Shown: piece by piece, positions 34,761 through 43,957 of the stretch
Numbering within the stretch: the stretch's first letter is position 1
How the letters are laid out: each line of letters starts with the position of its first letter
Source: Lepidonotus clava
Taxonomy: Eukaryota; Annelida; Polychaeta; Phyllodocida; Polynoidae
Direction of reading: 5' to 3'
Length of the DNA stretch: 64,000 nt
Assembly: GCA_936440205.1 (NCBI GenBank)
Contig: OW387148.1
Coordinates: 868,001-932,000 of the forward strand
The notes under the pieces: generated by a model
What the model saw: only the letters and a program-made list of their open reading frames with translations
The model's database searches: none
What the model was told of the DNA's origin: nothing
Program-made: the position numbers and the translations under genes

Positions 34761-36584
34761 GCTTAGCTCATCAGTTGCAAGATATAACAGTAGATGCTCG
34801 TTACTACTATTACAACAATCTTGCTAGTATCCTTGTATAGTAGTAACGAACAAGATCCTTGTAATAGTAGATGTAACAGTAAGATCCTTTGTTATAAGTT
34901 CACAAGTCAGTCTTAATATCTCACGGAGCATTGAAGGAGTATTATCACGGAGCATTGAAGGAGTATTAAAGTTCACAAATCACGGAGCATTGAAGGAGTA
35001 TTAAAGTTCACAAGTCAGTCTTAATATCTCACGGAGCCTTGAAGGAGTCTTTAATATCTCACGGAGCCTTGAAGGAGTATTAAGATAGAAGAACATTCAA
35101 CTAAACTACGTTGACAACAATGTTCACAATGTAGTTTAATATGAACATTCTTCTAACTGAAAAAACATTCTTTCAAAGAACAAGTTATTAGTGTAGAAAT
35201 AGTTCTCAAATAGTCCTATGAGAATGCATCCTTCGCATTAGTCCTATGGAGGCATTCTTCACGATACCACAACACTTCGCGTTAGTCCTATGAGTGCATT
35301 CTTCACGATACCATAACAAACTGCATTCTTCACGATACCATAACAAACCTACAACTCAAAACCTGAAATACAATATTCAAATATTCAATTAAAAAATGAA
35401 TTTCAAAACTATTCGTTCAGATAGTATAAAGAATCGATTCTGAACAGTAAAATACAATATATAAACTCTTAACTCACAAATAAAGAATACCCTTTATAGA
35501 ATTAAATACACTAATAATGCGCGTTATAATTCTATAAAGAATACGCTTTGAATTTAAGAATACACTTTATGGAACTAAACAAGTAAAGAAAGAAATAAAA
35601 GAATACTTACATTTTTATAAAGCAATCTTGCATCGGATGAACGAAATACGAGGTATCACCTAGTGTATAAATAATAGCATTATTTACATTACATTATATT
35701 TACAATCATCAACCATGTACATGTACAACTTTCCAAACAATGTACAAAGCTACGCGTAACTTCCACAACATGAACAGTATATACATGAAACCCACACAAC
35801 ATGAACAGTATATACATGAAACCCACACAGAACGAATGTACTAACACAATATTTGTATTATCAACAAACATCAATTGGCATAGTTGAAATAACATATGAA
35901 CTGTTAGCTTAGCGCAGAAAGTGTTGAAAGCAACATAAAATTGTATGATTGCATCTTTAATAAGATGCTACAAACATTCTTACATTGCCAACAGTAAATT
36001 AGCAGAACTTTAACCAAGTCAACTTTAATTTGTGGGAAATAGCAACTCTTATTACAGTGGAACGTACACCTGAACTTTAACTATAGAAAAGAATAATATA
36101 CAATTCTTCTATGGAGAAAAGTATAGAATTCCTCTACAGTCGGCTCACTGATAATGTGTAGTTCTCTACAATACTGTAAAAGAAACTTGTAACTAATTCC
36201 ACAGTTGTTGGTCAGCTCATGCTAAATCGCACTGCGCTACTTTTGCTTACAAACTCATTTGCTTTCCAAACTCTTGCTCAACTGAAATGTTAGTCAACAA
36301 CACTAAACACTATGGTAGTACATTTACAATTATAAATAAGAAAGAATATGCATCTCATTTACAAATAACTTAAATATCGAATGAAATTTACATCTTAAAA
36401 AAGAACGAAATGATTTAGTCGTTCATCCAAACTCAAAAAATGTATTCAAATGTTTAAACTGCTCGATGAAAGTATTCACATTACGTGATAACGTTACTGT
36501 AACTGTGCGTAAACTAAAATATTCAAATGTTCAACTGCTCGATTTAACATTACGAACAGTTGAAGTAATGTTAAACTAAACTGC

Positions 36585-36941
36585 TTAAAGTAAAGTACGT
36601 TCAGTAGACCAGTTTGCAGAATTCAACAAAGAAAACTTCGTTGAATTTAACAAATTTGTTAAATTCAACGAAGAAGGTTCCACCGAATGAACTGCTCGAC
36701 TAACTGGAGAGACGCTCTGAATTTCTACGTTTCTACAAATTAAATACATACTTTTGACTTTGTTATTTCTAGTTTGTATAGAATTAGTTGAACAATAAAA
36801 GTAATTCTCTGAATTCGAAGACTTTCTTAATTCCAATCCAATAACAACTACAGTTAATAATAAAGTTACACAAACTCCTCCAATACTAATTTTATTAGGG
36901 TTTGGATACGATTTCAAAACGTTACTTTTTATCATATCCAT
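36585..36941 (-). CDS. Possible small membrane protein of the Polinton
   Basis: A 118-residue frame with one hydrophobic segment at residues 18-38 (ISIGGVCVTLLLTVVVIGLEL) after a short N-terminal stretch. The remainder is Ser/Asn-rich with a few Cys. It lies downstream of the protease gene on the same strand. The C-terminal part runs through a perfect 38-bp palindrome, which weakens the case for a conserved protein. No family was recognised. It could equally be a chance frame in AT-rich DNA. Confidence 0.3.
   Translation of the reverse strand: MDMIKSNVLKSYPNPNKISIGGVCVTLLLTVVVIGLELRKSSNSENYFYCSTNSIQTRNNKVKSMYLICRNVEIQSVSPVSRAVHSVEPSSLNLTNLLNSTKFSLLNSANWSTERTLL
36636..36673. repeat. 38-bp perfect palindrome
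   Basis: The 19 bases CTTCGTTGAATTTAACAAA (36636-36654) are followed immediately by their exact reverse complement (36655-36673), with no loop. It lies at the 3' side of the late-type gene cluster. Confidence 0.95.
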
Positions 36942-37123
36942 ACTTCAAACTTGAAATAACTGATATAAAGTATCAAATCCAGCAAATTTCTAGTGACCTA
37001 ATGAATATAATCACACGATAATTAATCGTTTTGCTGTCTTGATACAAACCTTTGGTGTCTAGGCTACATAGAATAAAAAACAAACCTTTGGTGTCTACAT
37101 GGTGTCTGGTTTGCTTAAAGAAA

Positions 37124-37753
37124 TTAATGTAACCTTTTAGTGTCTGCATGATCATTTTGGTGTCTATAAAGTTTGGTGTTGTAATACGCAACACAATTCT
37201 GACAATTCTGAATACACCTTGCAGTGGATTTAACATCTGCAAAACATTTATGCTTTTTCATATTTTTTATTCTCTTTTTCATTTTCTTTATAAATGCGCT
37301 TACAATTAAGTCATTTCTTCGAGTATCATTTGAAAAATTCCTTAAAATACTCTTCATGTCTTGACCTAAACATCTATTATATATGAAATATATAACATAG
37401 TGCCCGCAATATGCTGAAAATAAATTTTGAATAGTTTTCTGAGAATACCTGAAATTCTTTTTAGAAGTTGACGATTTTAAAAAGTTATGAAAATATCTTT
37501 TCATAGGAGGAAATCCAAAAGAATCGAAATATTCAGGTAATGAATGTTTAGATTTAAAATAAAATGACACCCAATGTTCACCTGGTTTTGTAGTTTCATG
37601 AGTGTTAACTACAAAACTTGATGGATAACAAGAAACAAATTTTGGAAGATTATTTGCAGAATAAACCCCATGAAATGTAGGAGAAGTTACTTTTGAATAT
37701 TTTAAAAGATTTTCAATTTCATCACCAAACATTTTGATTTCAATCTCTAGCAT
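37124..37753 (-). CDS. Adenain-like cysteine protease (Polinton PRO)
   Basis: Polinton and adenovirus maturation proteases cleave virion proteins during capsid maturation. From the ATG at 37753 the frame has the family order His (GEHW, about residue 60), Asp (YFDSFG, about 77), Gln (about 109) and Cys (SAYCGHY, about 116), the catalytic residues and oxyanion Gln of the C5/Ulp1-type fold. The size of about 209 residues fits adenain (about 200). It begins at the very end of the capsid gene, overlapping it by a few bases, and so was probably co-transcribed with it. The C-terminal tail is basic. An overlapping frame at 36973-37242 is a shadow. The gene looks whole. Confidence 0.88.
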   Translation of the reverse strand: MLEIEIKMFGDEIENLLKYSKVTSPTFHGVYSANNLPKFVSCYPSSFVVNTHETTKPGEHWVSFYFKSKHSLPEYFDSFGFPPMKRYFHNFLKSSTSKKNFRYSQKTIQNLFSAYCGHYVIYFIYNRCLGQDMKSILRNFSNDTRRNDLIVSAFIKKMKKRIKNMKKHKCFADVKSTARCIQNCQNCVAYYNTKLYRHQNDHADTKRLH

Positions 37754-39086
37754 CAATATCTACTTGGTTCGTCTCACCAAGACTTAACATAGAATTATAT
37801 TCACTGAAAAATATCATAACAATTCCGTGTGCTTTAGGAGTCTTTAAATTCGCAACAACATTTAATGTACCACTTTCAAAAAGCTCGAAAGTTCCAGAAC
37901 TAGGTAAGGCTTTACTTAAATTAAAAACAAAGAAACAACTTCCTTTCTTAAACTCTGAAGGTGTAATACAAGGAGCATTGTTGTTGAATAATCTTCCTGT
38001 TCCAAATATCATAGCCGAATATGCTTGAAAAAAAGTATCATCAGAAAAATCCACCTTCATTTCATAAAACGGTGAAGTTTCATCACCATCTCTTTGAATT
38101 TTTATTTCCGTGACATCAAAATTTTGAAAATAAAAAGGATTATGTTTATAATTACCGTCAAAAGCCCTAGCATCAACCAAGCCTACAATGATTCGCTGTG
38201 GAATTTCATCATTAGAAATCATACGATTTTCTTGTAAAATACTTTTATTTGGACCTTGGGTTGAATAAGTTACTTCTACTCGACGATAAGGATATTTTAA
38301 ATGTTTACCTTCATATCGCGCCCTATCTAATTCAATTAAAAATGAATCACTTAATGACATACGTTTTGAATAAAAAACTGCATCCTCTATTTCAATTTTA
38401 TAATTTGTAGCACCATCCTTTGCCATCAAAGCAAACTCAGGTGAATTTCGAATAAATCGTATTCTCATATCTACATCTCCCGGAAATAACCTATTCTGAT
38501 TAAACAAATCATTGTGAACTTTAGCTATCAATTGGAAAGTTTTTCCATATTGAGTTTTCTGAAATCGTTTATATGCCCCTTCATTATGATCATCATCAAG
38601 ATTGGTAATTTCATTAAAATCTTTAGTATCTTTAATGAATCCGCAAACATCTCCCCAACTTTCAACATAAGCAGGATTATAATTTAATACAAATTCAATA
38701 AAAGCCTTATATGGATATAAACTATTGGATCCTGAAATCAATTTACTTCCAATATAAAGTTCTACATCTTTAAACATAGCAGCACATAAATAATTTACAG
38801 GAAGTACTTTAGAAGCTGCGGGGATAGCATCAGCAGGTGCTGTAGGTGCTGCAGGTGCACTTCCATCCTTTTTCAAAATTTTGAGTTTTAGTTCAACAAA
38901 ACTATGATACAAATCTATAAAATCTTTCTTGTTAGCTTTCAATAGATATTCAATTGGACCTTCTTGCGAAAGATTATTCAAAGGCCAAACTTTAGAAAAG
39001 AAACTCTGTTCACCTACTGCGTCAGTAAAAGGAACAGAAAATAAATCCACAGTATCAGGAACACATAAACATTTAGAATGTGACAT
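37740..39086 (-). CDS. Polinton major capsid protein (double jelly-roll)
   Basis: A 448-residue protein with the hallmarks of the Polinton major capsid protein family (in invertebrate genomes often annotated as F54H12.2-like). The N-terminus has VDLFSVPFTDAV, followed by WPLNNLSQEGPIEY, an Ala/Pro-rich insert, and Y-rich beta segments such as LYPYKAFIEFVLNY. The second half carries KYPYRRVEVTYS and a hydrophobic C-terminal strand, HGIVMIFFSEYN. From family knowledge this forms the double jelly-roll of trimeric capsomers. It sits directly upstream of the protease and downstream of the small virion proteins. The gene looks whole. Confidence 0.85.
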   Translation of the reverse strand: MSHSKCLCVPDTVDLFSVPFTDAVGEQSFFSKVWPLNNLSQEGPIEYLLKANKKDFIDLYHSFVELKLKILKKDGSAPAAPTAPADAIPAASKVLPVNYLCAAMFKDVELYIGSKLISGSNSLYPYKAFIEFVLNYNPAYVESWGDVCGFIKDTKDFNEITNLDDDHNEGAYKRFQKTQYGKTFQLIAKVHNDLFNQNRLFPGDVDMRIRFIRNSPEFALMAKDGATNYKIEIEDAVFYSKRMSLSDSFLIELDRARYEGKHLKYPYRRVEVTYSTQGPNKSILQENRMISNDEIPQRIIVGLVDARAFDGNYKHNPFYFQNFDVTEIKIQRDGDETSPFYEMKVDFSDDTFFQAYSAMIFGTGRLFNNNAPCITPSEFKKGSCFFVFNLSKALPSSGTFELFESGTLNVVANLKTPKAHGIVMIFFSEYNSMLSLGETNQVDIDARD

Positions 39087-39121
39087 TTTGAAACTTTAAA
39101 CTTCATTCAACAAACAAGACT

Positions 39122-39150
39122 GCTAGTCAAGATATATAATCTTGACTAGC
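39122..39150. terminator. Perfect hairpin between virion genes
   Basis: GCTAGTCAAGAT and ATCTTGACTAGC (12-bp arms) flank a 5-base ATATA loop. It lies in the roughly 100-base gap between the small basic virion protein gene and the capsid gene, both transcribed leftward. A termination, RNA-end or promoter role is inferred only from position. Confidence 0.5.
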
Positions 39151-39185
39151 AATCAAAATCGATATCAATCTTAAAGATATTAATA

Positions 39186-39653
39186 TCAAACTACATCTAA
39201 AATATCTCCAACTTTCTTTAATATCTTGCTAGTCTTTATTTTCTTACTAGTCTTCCTTTTTTTCCTAGTCGGGCTTGAAATAGAAGAAACTATTGTATCA
39301 CCAGAATCTGAATTAGATTTACGTTTCCTCTTTTCAGATTTAAAATAATCTAAAGCATCAGAACCAACTCCTTGTAACTGCGACTTTGCTTCATCTTTTA
39401 AAGCGTCTTTAATATTTTTCTTTTCAAAAAATACCTTTTTCACGACATTTAACCCACCCGTCATCAACCTTTTTTTAGCCTGTTTCTTTGCAAAATTGAA
39501 TAACGGTTTTATCATAGGTTTTAAAAAACCCGAAATAACATTACCTATTCCATACCCTTTTTGATATTGTGTGCCTATAAACGGAGGAATATCTAACGTT
39601 CCACCATATTGTGATGAATTTCTAAAATGATTGCGATAAAATTCTGCAGACAT
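39186..39653 (-). CDS. Small basic virion protein with amphipathic N-terminal region
   Basis: About 155 residues from the ATG at 39653. A Gly-rich phrase (QKGYGIGNVISGFLKPMIKP) leads into an amphipathic, Lys-rich helix (LFNFAKKQAKKRL), then MTGGLNVVKKV, and the C-terminal half is strongly basic and Ser-rich (SSPTRKKRKTSKK). This arrangement is common to a conserved Polinton protein next to the capsid gene, reminiscent of the membrane-active or core proteins of adenoviruses (pVI/pX). The family link is from recollection of layout. It is probably a virion component packaged with DNA. It looks whole. Confidence 0.65.
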   Translation of the reverse strand: MSAEFYRNHFRNSSQYGGTLDIPPFIGTQYQKGYGIGNVISGFLKPMIKPLFNFAKKQAKKRLMTGGLNVVKKVFFEKKNIKDALKDEAKSQLQGVGSDALDYFKSEKRKRKSNSDSGDTIVSSISSPTRKKRKTSKKIKTSKILKKVGDILDVV

Positions 39654-39755
39654 TTCGTTATTACAACTAGTCAATACAAAATACCAGCGAAGATTTATTT
39701 CAAAATAAAACTCTTAACTCAATAACTCAATCTCAGCAACATTTATAAATATGAT

Positions 39756-40811
39756 TTAATATTTAGATTCCCATCTTGCAGGTAATTTAATTTTCCTGCC
39801 ATATGAACTAGTTCTTTCTGAAGTTTTAGCAGGAACTCTCTCCTTTTTCTCCTTTTTCTCCTTTTTCTCCCTTTTCTGCTTTCCTCTTTTCTCACTCATT
39901 TTTTCCACACTATCTGAAGTTACACTAGGTTTAGGTAAACCTGGATACGGTGGAACTACAGTAGGCAAAATTACAGGAGAACCTTTGTGTTTAAATTCAC
40001 GAGACATTACATCAGAACCTTTGTGCTGAAATTCAGGAGAAATTGATGGTGGACCTACATGATGAAATTCAGGAATAGAATGTGGAGTAAAATCAATAAA
40101 CTTCATAGGTTCTTTTTTTCCAACATCACCTACCTTTACCTTCATTTCTGGTGTATAGAAAGTTTCAACTTCATCTCTATTAGCTTTCCTTAATGGAGAA
40201 TGTGAAAATTCAGGTACATCTTTTTTCAATGGAGAGTATAAAGCTTCAGCTACATCCTTTTTTTCAGATTCCTCTAAAGGAAAATTTCTAATATCAACTT
40301 TTTCATGCTCTACTCTTTTAGATTTAGGTTTATATTTTATCCAAACTAAAGGAACATTTATTTCTTGAAAATAATCATACAATTCTTCTACTCCTTCTGG
40401 TTCCTGATTAAAACTTATCGTCTTTGAAAAAAACTTCATAATATCTATTATATTAGACCCTTTTATAATCCTATTTTTAATAGAAACCAAACCATTTTTA
40501 TTCCAAGTTACCGAATTTTCTTGAAGTTTTCTTAAAATACTTTCAATGTTAGGTCTCTGTCTAACGTTAATCTTTCTAACAATATCATTGATCATTAAAG
40601 TATCACTTCCTAAATATTGTTCTGTAGGATGATACGTCGAATAAATCTCATCATAAGGTTTCATACCAAACATTTTTTCCTGCAACAGCTGGTCTTGTCT
40701 CTTCAATGCATAATTCACATTTTCATTTCTGTTCTCTTTATCAAGCTTTTCGAAATTACAACTTTTAAACATTTTGTATGGTATAATAATACTTTCCTGA
40801 AAATTTGACAT
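39756..40811 (-). CDS. Conserved Polinton protein of unknown function
   Basis: 351 residues. The N-terminal part (IIIPYKMF..., then SILRKLQENSVTWNKNG at about 91-107, RIIKGSNIIDIMKFFSK at about 114-130 and YDYFQEINVPLVWI at about 145-158) has the pattern of a hypothetical protein found in many invertebrate Polintons between the ATPase/core genes and the capsid gene. The C-terminal half is low complexity: SP-containing repeats (YSPLKK, HSPLRK), three imperfect EF-x-H-x-G repeats, and a Lys/Glu run. Its function is unknown; a structural or scaffolding role is inferred from its neighbours. It looks whole. Confidence 0.7.
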   Translation of the reverse strand: MSNFQESIIIPYKMFKSCNFEKLDKENRNENVNYALKRQDQLLQEKMFGMKPYDEIYSTYHPTEQYLGSDTLMINDIVRKINVRQRPNIESILRKLQENSVTWNKNGLVSIKNRIIKGSNIIDIMKFFSKTISFNQEPEGVEELYDYFQEINVPLVWIKYKPKSKRVEHEKVDIRNFPLEESEKKDVAEALYSPLKKDVPEFSHSPLRKANRDEVETFYTPEMKVKVGDVGKKEPMKFIDFTPHSIPEFHHVGPPSISPEFQHKGSDVMSREFKHKGSPVILPTVVPPYPGLPKPSVTSDSVEKMSEKRGKQKREKKEKKEKKERVPAKTSERTSSYGRKIKLPARWESKY

Positions 40812-40820
40812 TCTACAATT

Positions 40821-41204
40821 TCACTTTATATTCTTTAATAATTTTAAAGCAGCAAGTGAATTTTTTATAATGATAGGTAACGAATTTTTACCTAACTGTT
40901 TCATAGATGCGCGTTTAATCTTATTTGAAACTGATTTCTTCGGAAGTAATCTTAAACGAATTTTATCTTTCTGTAAATAATTCATTTCTTTTGGAGATAT
41001 TTCAACATTACCTTTCAAAATGTTATACACACAATCACAAATTGATTTCAATTCATTACTATCTCCTAAATCGATAAGTTTATTCCTTTTTTGACCTTTA
41101 CTATATGATAATAATTTCAAATAATGTTTACAAGCATAAGTTTTTAAAACATCTTTCTTCATCTTTTTTTTATCGAAATCTTTACTACAACATTTACCTT
41201 TCAT
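40821..41204 (-). CDS. Small core-type Polinton protein, copy 2
   Basis: 127 residues, basic, and a clear relative of the next gene upstream. Shared features are YLKLLSYSKGQKRNKLIDLG, IC-x-C-x2-NILKGN, a central LRLL, and a C-terminal GKNSLPIIIKNSLAALKLL. The pattern (helical, Lys-rich, with a hydrophobic C-terminal helix) is a widespread Polinton/adintovirus small protein, likely a DNA-associated or core component. The two genes lie head to tail with a 2-base gap, which suggests a tandem duplication. It looks whole. Confidence 0.65.
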   Translation of the reverse strand: MKGKCCSKDFDKKKMKKDVLKTYACKHYLKLLSYSKGQKRNKLIDLGDSNELKSICDCVYNILKGNVEISPKEMNYLQKDKIRLRLLPKKSVSNKIKRASMKQLGKNSLPIIIKNSLAALKLLKNIK

Positions 41205-41206
41205 AA

Positions 41207-41569
41207 TTACCTTTTCCTAAATATAGAAGACAATAATCCTAATGCACCGCTAATAATAATAGGAAGAATTCCTTTACCTATTTGATTCAAACGTTCCTTC
41301 TTTTCTCGCAACCCCATTTTAGAATGTGCCAACAATCTTAAATGATTTCTTTCAGCTTGCAATCGTTTTATTTTAGCTCGACTTAATTTCACATGACCTT
41401 GCAAAATACTCTTTATACACTGACAAACTGCATCAATTTCTACTTTACTCCCTAAATCTATTACACCTTTTCTATCAGCTGAACCTTTCGCCTTCGCTAA
41501 CATATTTAGAAACTTTTTAGAATAAAGAATCTTTCTTAAATTTTTACTCAAATCATTACGCGTTGGCAT
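41207..41569 (-). CDS. Small core-type Polinton protein, copy 1
   Basis: 120 residues: FLNMLAKAKGSADRKGVIDL, VCQCIKSILQGHVKLSRAKI, then NHLRLLAHSK, and a hydrophobic C-terminus GILPIIISGALGLLSSIF. It matches the conserved small protein seen beside the ATPase in many Polintons. The hydrophobic end suggests membrane or capsid interaction. It is paralogous to the following gene. The promoter-like motif at 41631-41646 lies 62 bases upstream. Confidence 0.7.
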   Translation of the reverse strand: MPTRNDLSKNLRKILYSKKFLNMLAKAKGSADRKGVIDLGSKVEIDAVCQCIKSILQGHVKLSRAKIKRLQAERNHLRLLAHSKMGLREKKERLNQIGKGILPIIISGALGLLSSIFRKR

Positions 41570-41630
41570 TATGAATAGCTACTGCATACAGAATTACCAT
41601 CAAAGTACTATAACAATTGTACGAAATCAT

Positions 41631-41646
41631 TATCTTAAGAACATTT
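41631..41646 (-). promoter_or_regulatory. Recurrent upstream motif (AAATGTTCTTAAGATA)
   Basis: A member of the motif family described under findings. It overlaps the end of the ATPase gene and lies 62 bases upstream of the first small core-protein gene. Confidence 0.5.
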
Positions 41647-42390
41647 CTTTCGTACTATAAACACATGTTGAACTTCTCCAAAAATATTTGACCGAAACAT
41701 AGCATCTTTCGGAGTCTCCTGATGACCGTCTATCAATAAATAACCATGCGGTCTTTGTACAGCATGATTATATATTTCAATAAAACATTTACTGTCCCTT
41801 GGCATCAACTTTCTACCAATAAAATAAGCAGTCGTCTGATCAAGCGGAGAATTAAATAAAACTAAATAAGTTGCATTCTTTACAAAAGTCTTTCTTTCTT
41901 TACCATCCTGAAACAAATTTTGAGTAATAAAAATGATACTTACATTTTCATGATGAGAACGTTTAGTAAAAAATTCAGATAAAAGTTTACTATTTCCACA
42001 TTCTGACATTAAATCATCAAAAACTAGTAATCCAAATTGATTTGAATTGACAAATTCATCTAAAGAATCAGGTAAACCTTCATGAAACGTAACTTTCCCC
42101 TCTAACACGTCTTTATCATTTGGAATAGTCTGACCATAAAACCAAACAATATAATCAAAACGTCTACTTATAAAATAATCATCATCACCATTCTTAATTA
42201 ACTTTAATACAAAAGTAGTTTTCCCCGAATTACTTGGACCTGCAACTATCATTGAAAAAGGAACTTTCAACCTTGCATCAAACACATTTACTGTTGATCC
42301 CATTATCTTAAAACCGTTCAAGTAAATTACACAAGTTTTAGGATAGATACAATCTATTAATACAATATCACCTATCTCAAAAGTATTCAT
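41635..42390 (-). CDS. Polinton packaging ATPase (FtsK/HerA, A32-like)
   Basis: 251 residues. Walker A GPSNSGKT is at about 51-58, after a hydrophobic strand FSMIVA. FDYIVWFYGQ (about 78-87) is typical of Polinton ATPases. Walker B LLVFDD is at about 121-126, and a sensor-type strand SIIFITQNLF follows. In the family this enzyme is thought to pump DNA into preformed capsids, as A32 does in poxviruses. It lies immediately downstream of the integrase with a gap of about 15 bases, the usual Polinton neighbour pair. It looks whole. Confidence 0.9.
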   Translation of the reverse strand: MNTFEIGDIVLIDCIYPKTCVIYLNGFKIMGSTVNVFDARLKVPFSMIVAGPSNSGKTTFVLKLIKNGDDDYFISRRFDYIVWFYGQTIPNDKDVLEGKVTFHEGLPDSLDEFVNSNQFGLLVFDDLMSECGNSKLLSEFFTKRSHHENVSIIFITQNLFQDGKERKTFVKNATYLVLFNSPLDQTTAYFIGRKLMPRDSKCFIEIYNHAVQRPHGYLLIDGHQETPKDAMFRSNIFGEVQHVFIVRKKCS

Positions 42391-42405
42391 ATATACTTAA
42401 AACAC

Positions 42406-43356
42406 TCAAGGTTGTATTTTTATTACTTCATATCTATAAAAACTACCTTTCAAAATTTCATTTGAACTGTCTGAAAGAATGTAAGTAACTGGCTTTGTGT
42501 TCAAAACAAATACTATCTGAAATATTTCTCTACTCCAATTCACTGAAAATCCACGTTCAAAAGTTTTTCTATAATGTCTTATTCTAACTTTATCACCTAC
42601 CTTTAAAGATGCAACATTCTTAATATTTGTATAAAGAAAATCTTTATACTGTTTCATCCACAACTTATCTTCGTTTTTCTTATCAACTTCAGAAGGTGGT
42701 AAACCTAAAGATCTATGCTTCGAGTTGTTATAAGATAAAATAACTTGTGGAAGTATAGGAACATAACTTTTTGAATTTATTGCAGTTAAATATTTAAACA
42801 ATTTATTCTTAAAAGTTCTAATAAAACGCTCTACAATAGCACACTTAGTATCCTGATATGTAGAAAAATAATGAATATTATTCTTTTTTAAAAATTCTCG
42901 AAAAACTCCTTTAAATTCATTTCCTTCATCTGTCTGCACATTTCGCGGTTTCACACCTGCTCTATCAAGAATTCTTTTAAAAGCTTGTAAAGTTTCCTTT
43001 GCATATTTTGTTTTCATCGGCTCTACATAAGCATATCTTGAAAAACAATCAATTGCTGCAAGAATATTTGTAAAACCATTATTGAATTTTTTCAAATTTG
43101 GTAAAACGATCAAATCCAGTTGCCACTGATCATTAATTCCTCGAACAATAATCTTTCTTCGAGGAAACTTTCTTCTTCCAGCCTTATGAGATGTATAAGT
43201 TTTAGTATTACTTAGAAATGAATCTACATCTTCTAAAGTAATATTTGGGTCAATTTTTCTTGCAGCTAAATATAATTTTCATTTTGAACTGTAAGATGCT
43301 GGATGTTGCAAATTAAAATAGATTGAAGTTAGTAATTTCCTTTTCATAACAGACAT
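42406..43356 (-). CDS. Polinton retrovirus-type integrase, broken
   Basis: The DDE integrase inserts the linear element into host DNA. Visible are WQLDLIVL (first catalytic Asp), IDCFSRYAYVEPMKTKYA, QTDEGNEF (second Asp), KCAIVERFIRTFKNKLF (catalytic Glu) and YNNSKHRSLGLPPSEV. The C-terminal domain (VGDKVRIRHYRKTFERGFSV and ...GSFYRYEV) is the SH3/chromodomain-like part typical of Polinton and Ty3-type integrases. The N-terminal zinc-binding region lies toward 43356. About one break is apparent; otherwise the frame is well preserved. Confidence 0.88.
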
Positions 43357-43957
43357 AACTGAAATACATCAAACAAGCTTTTCGAAACAAACATGCCAAG
43401 CATTTTCAATAAATGCAACAAGAAGCAACTTAAATTCATAATTTTAAGTCGTTATATATACAATTTATACATGAATAACAAAACTATCGACTAGAATCGC
43501 ATTCCACTCTACATGAACTGTATCACAATCTAAATTAATCATGCAATCAAATCAAAATTCAATAATCATTCTTAACAATTTAGTTGGAACACAAAATGGA
43601 TATCCTATAATGCGTTCACAAATGATACAATCACAAAAGAGTTTCCAATTTCTTCCAGTCTTTAGAAATAATTATTCTTCATATATACATAGTATTACGG
43701 ACCTCCGAAATACCCTCGCGTCTCCGCAAGATTGCATATTACTACAATTTATCAGAGTAAACTACAAATTTACCTGAATAAATTAATATGCAATATTATA
43801 AATAAATAAATAACTAATTAGGTGCATAAAGTCTTGATTACTTTGAACAAACATTTCAGTCTTGATTAATTTGAACAAACCTTCAATATACATTCAATCC
43901 AATATCCACCGGCATTCAAATTCTCCTTACTTTACACACACTTAACAAATTTCAACT
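43357..43957. other. Non-coding gap between integrase and zinc-ribbon genes
   Basis: AT-rich, with no supported gene. The plus-strand 78-residue frame at 43541 has no recognisable features. It contains short direct repeats of CAGTCTTGATTA..TTTGAACAAAC (about 43830-43880). Confidence 0.5.

Larger units (their letters stand above)
32450..36584. other. Left non-coding arm of the Polinton, dense short duplications
   Basis: About 4 kb of AT-rich DNA without a supported gene, filled with short direct duplications. Examples are AAGTACTAAGAATGTAC units (33515-33680), GACACCAAGTATTT units (34127-34190), a 28-base pair at 34339-34395, CACGGAGCATTGAAGGAGT units (34921-35082), CTTCACGATACCA units (35250-35340) and a 30-base pair at 35768-35828. 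Inverted repeats lie at 32542-32584, 34725-34760 and about 35088-35152. It has the look of replication-slippage products, and may include terminal or regulatory sequence. Confidence 0.7.

Noticed and set aside
36973-37242. 89-residue frame overlapping the protease end
   Set aside because: A shadow in another frame of the protease C-terminal region; no independent features.
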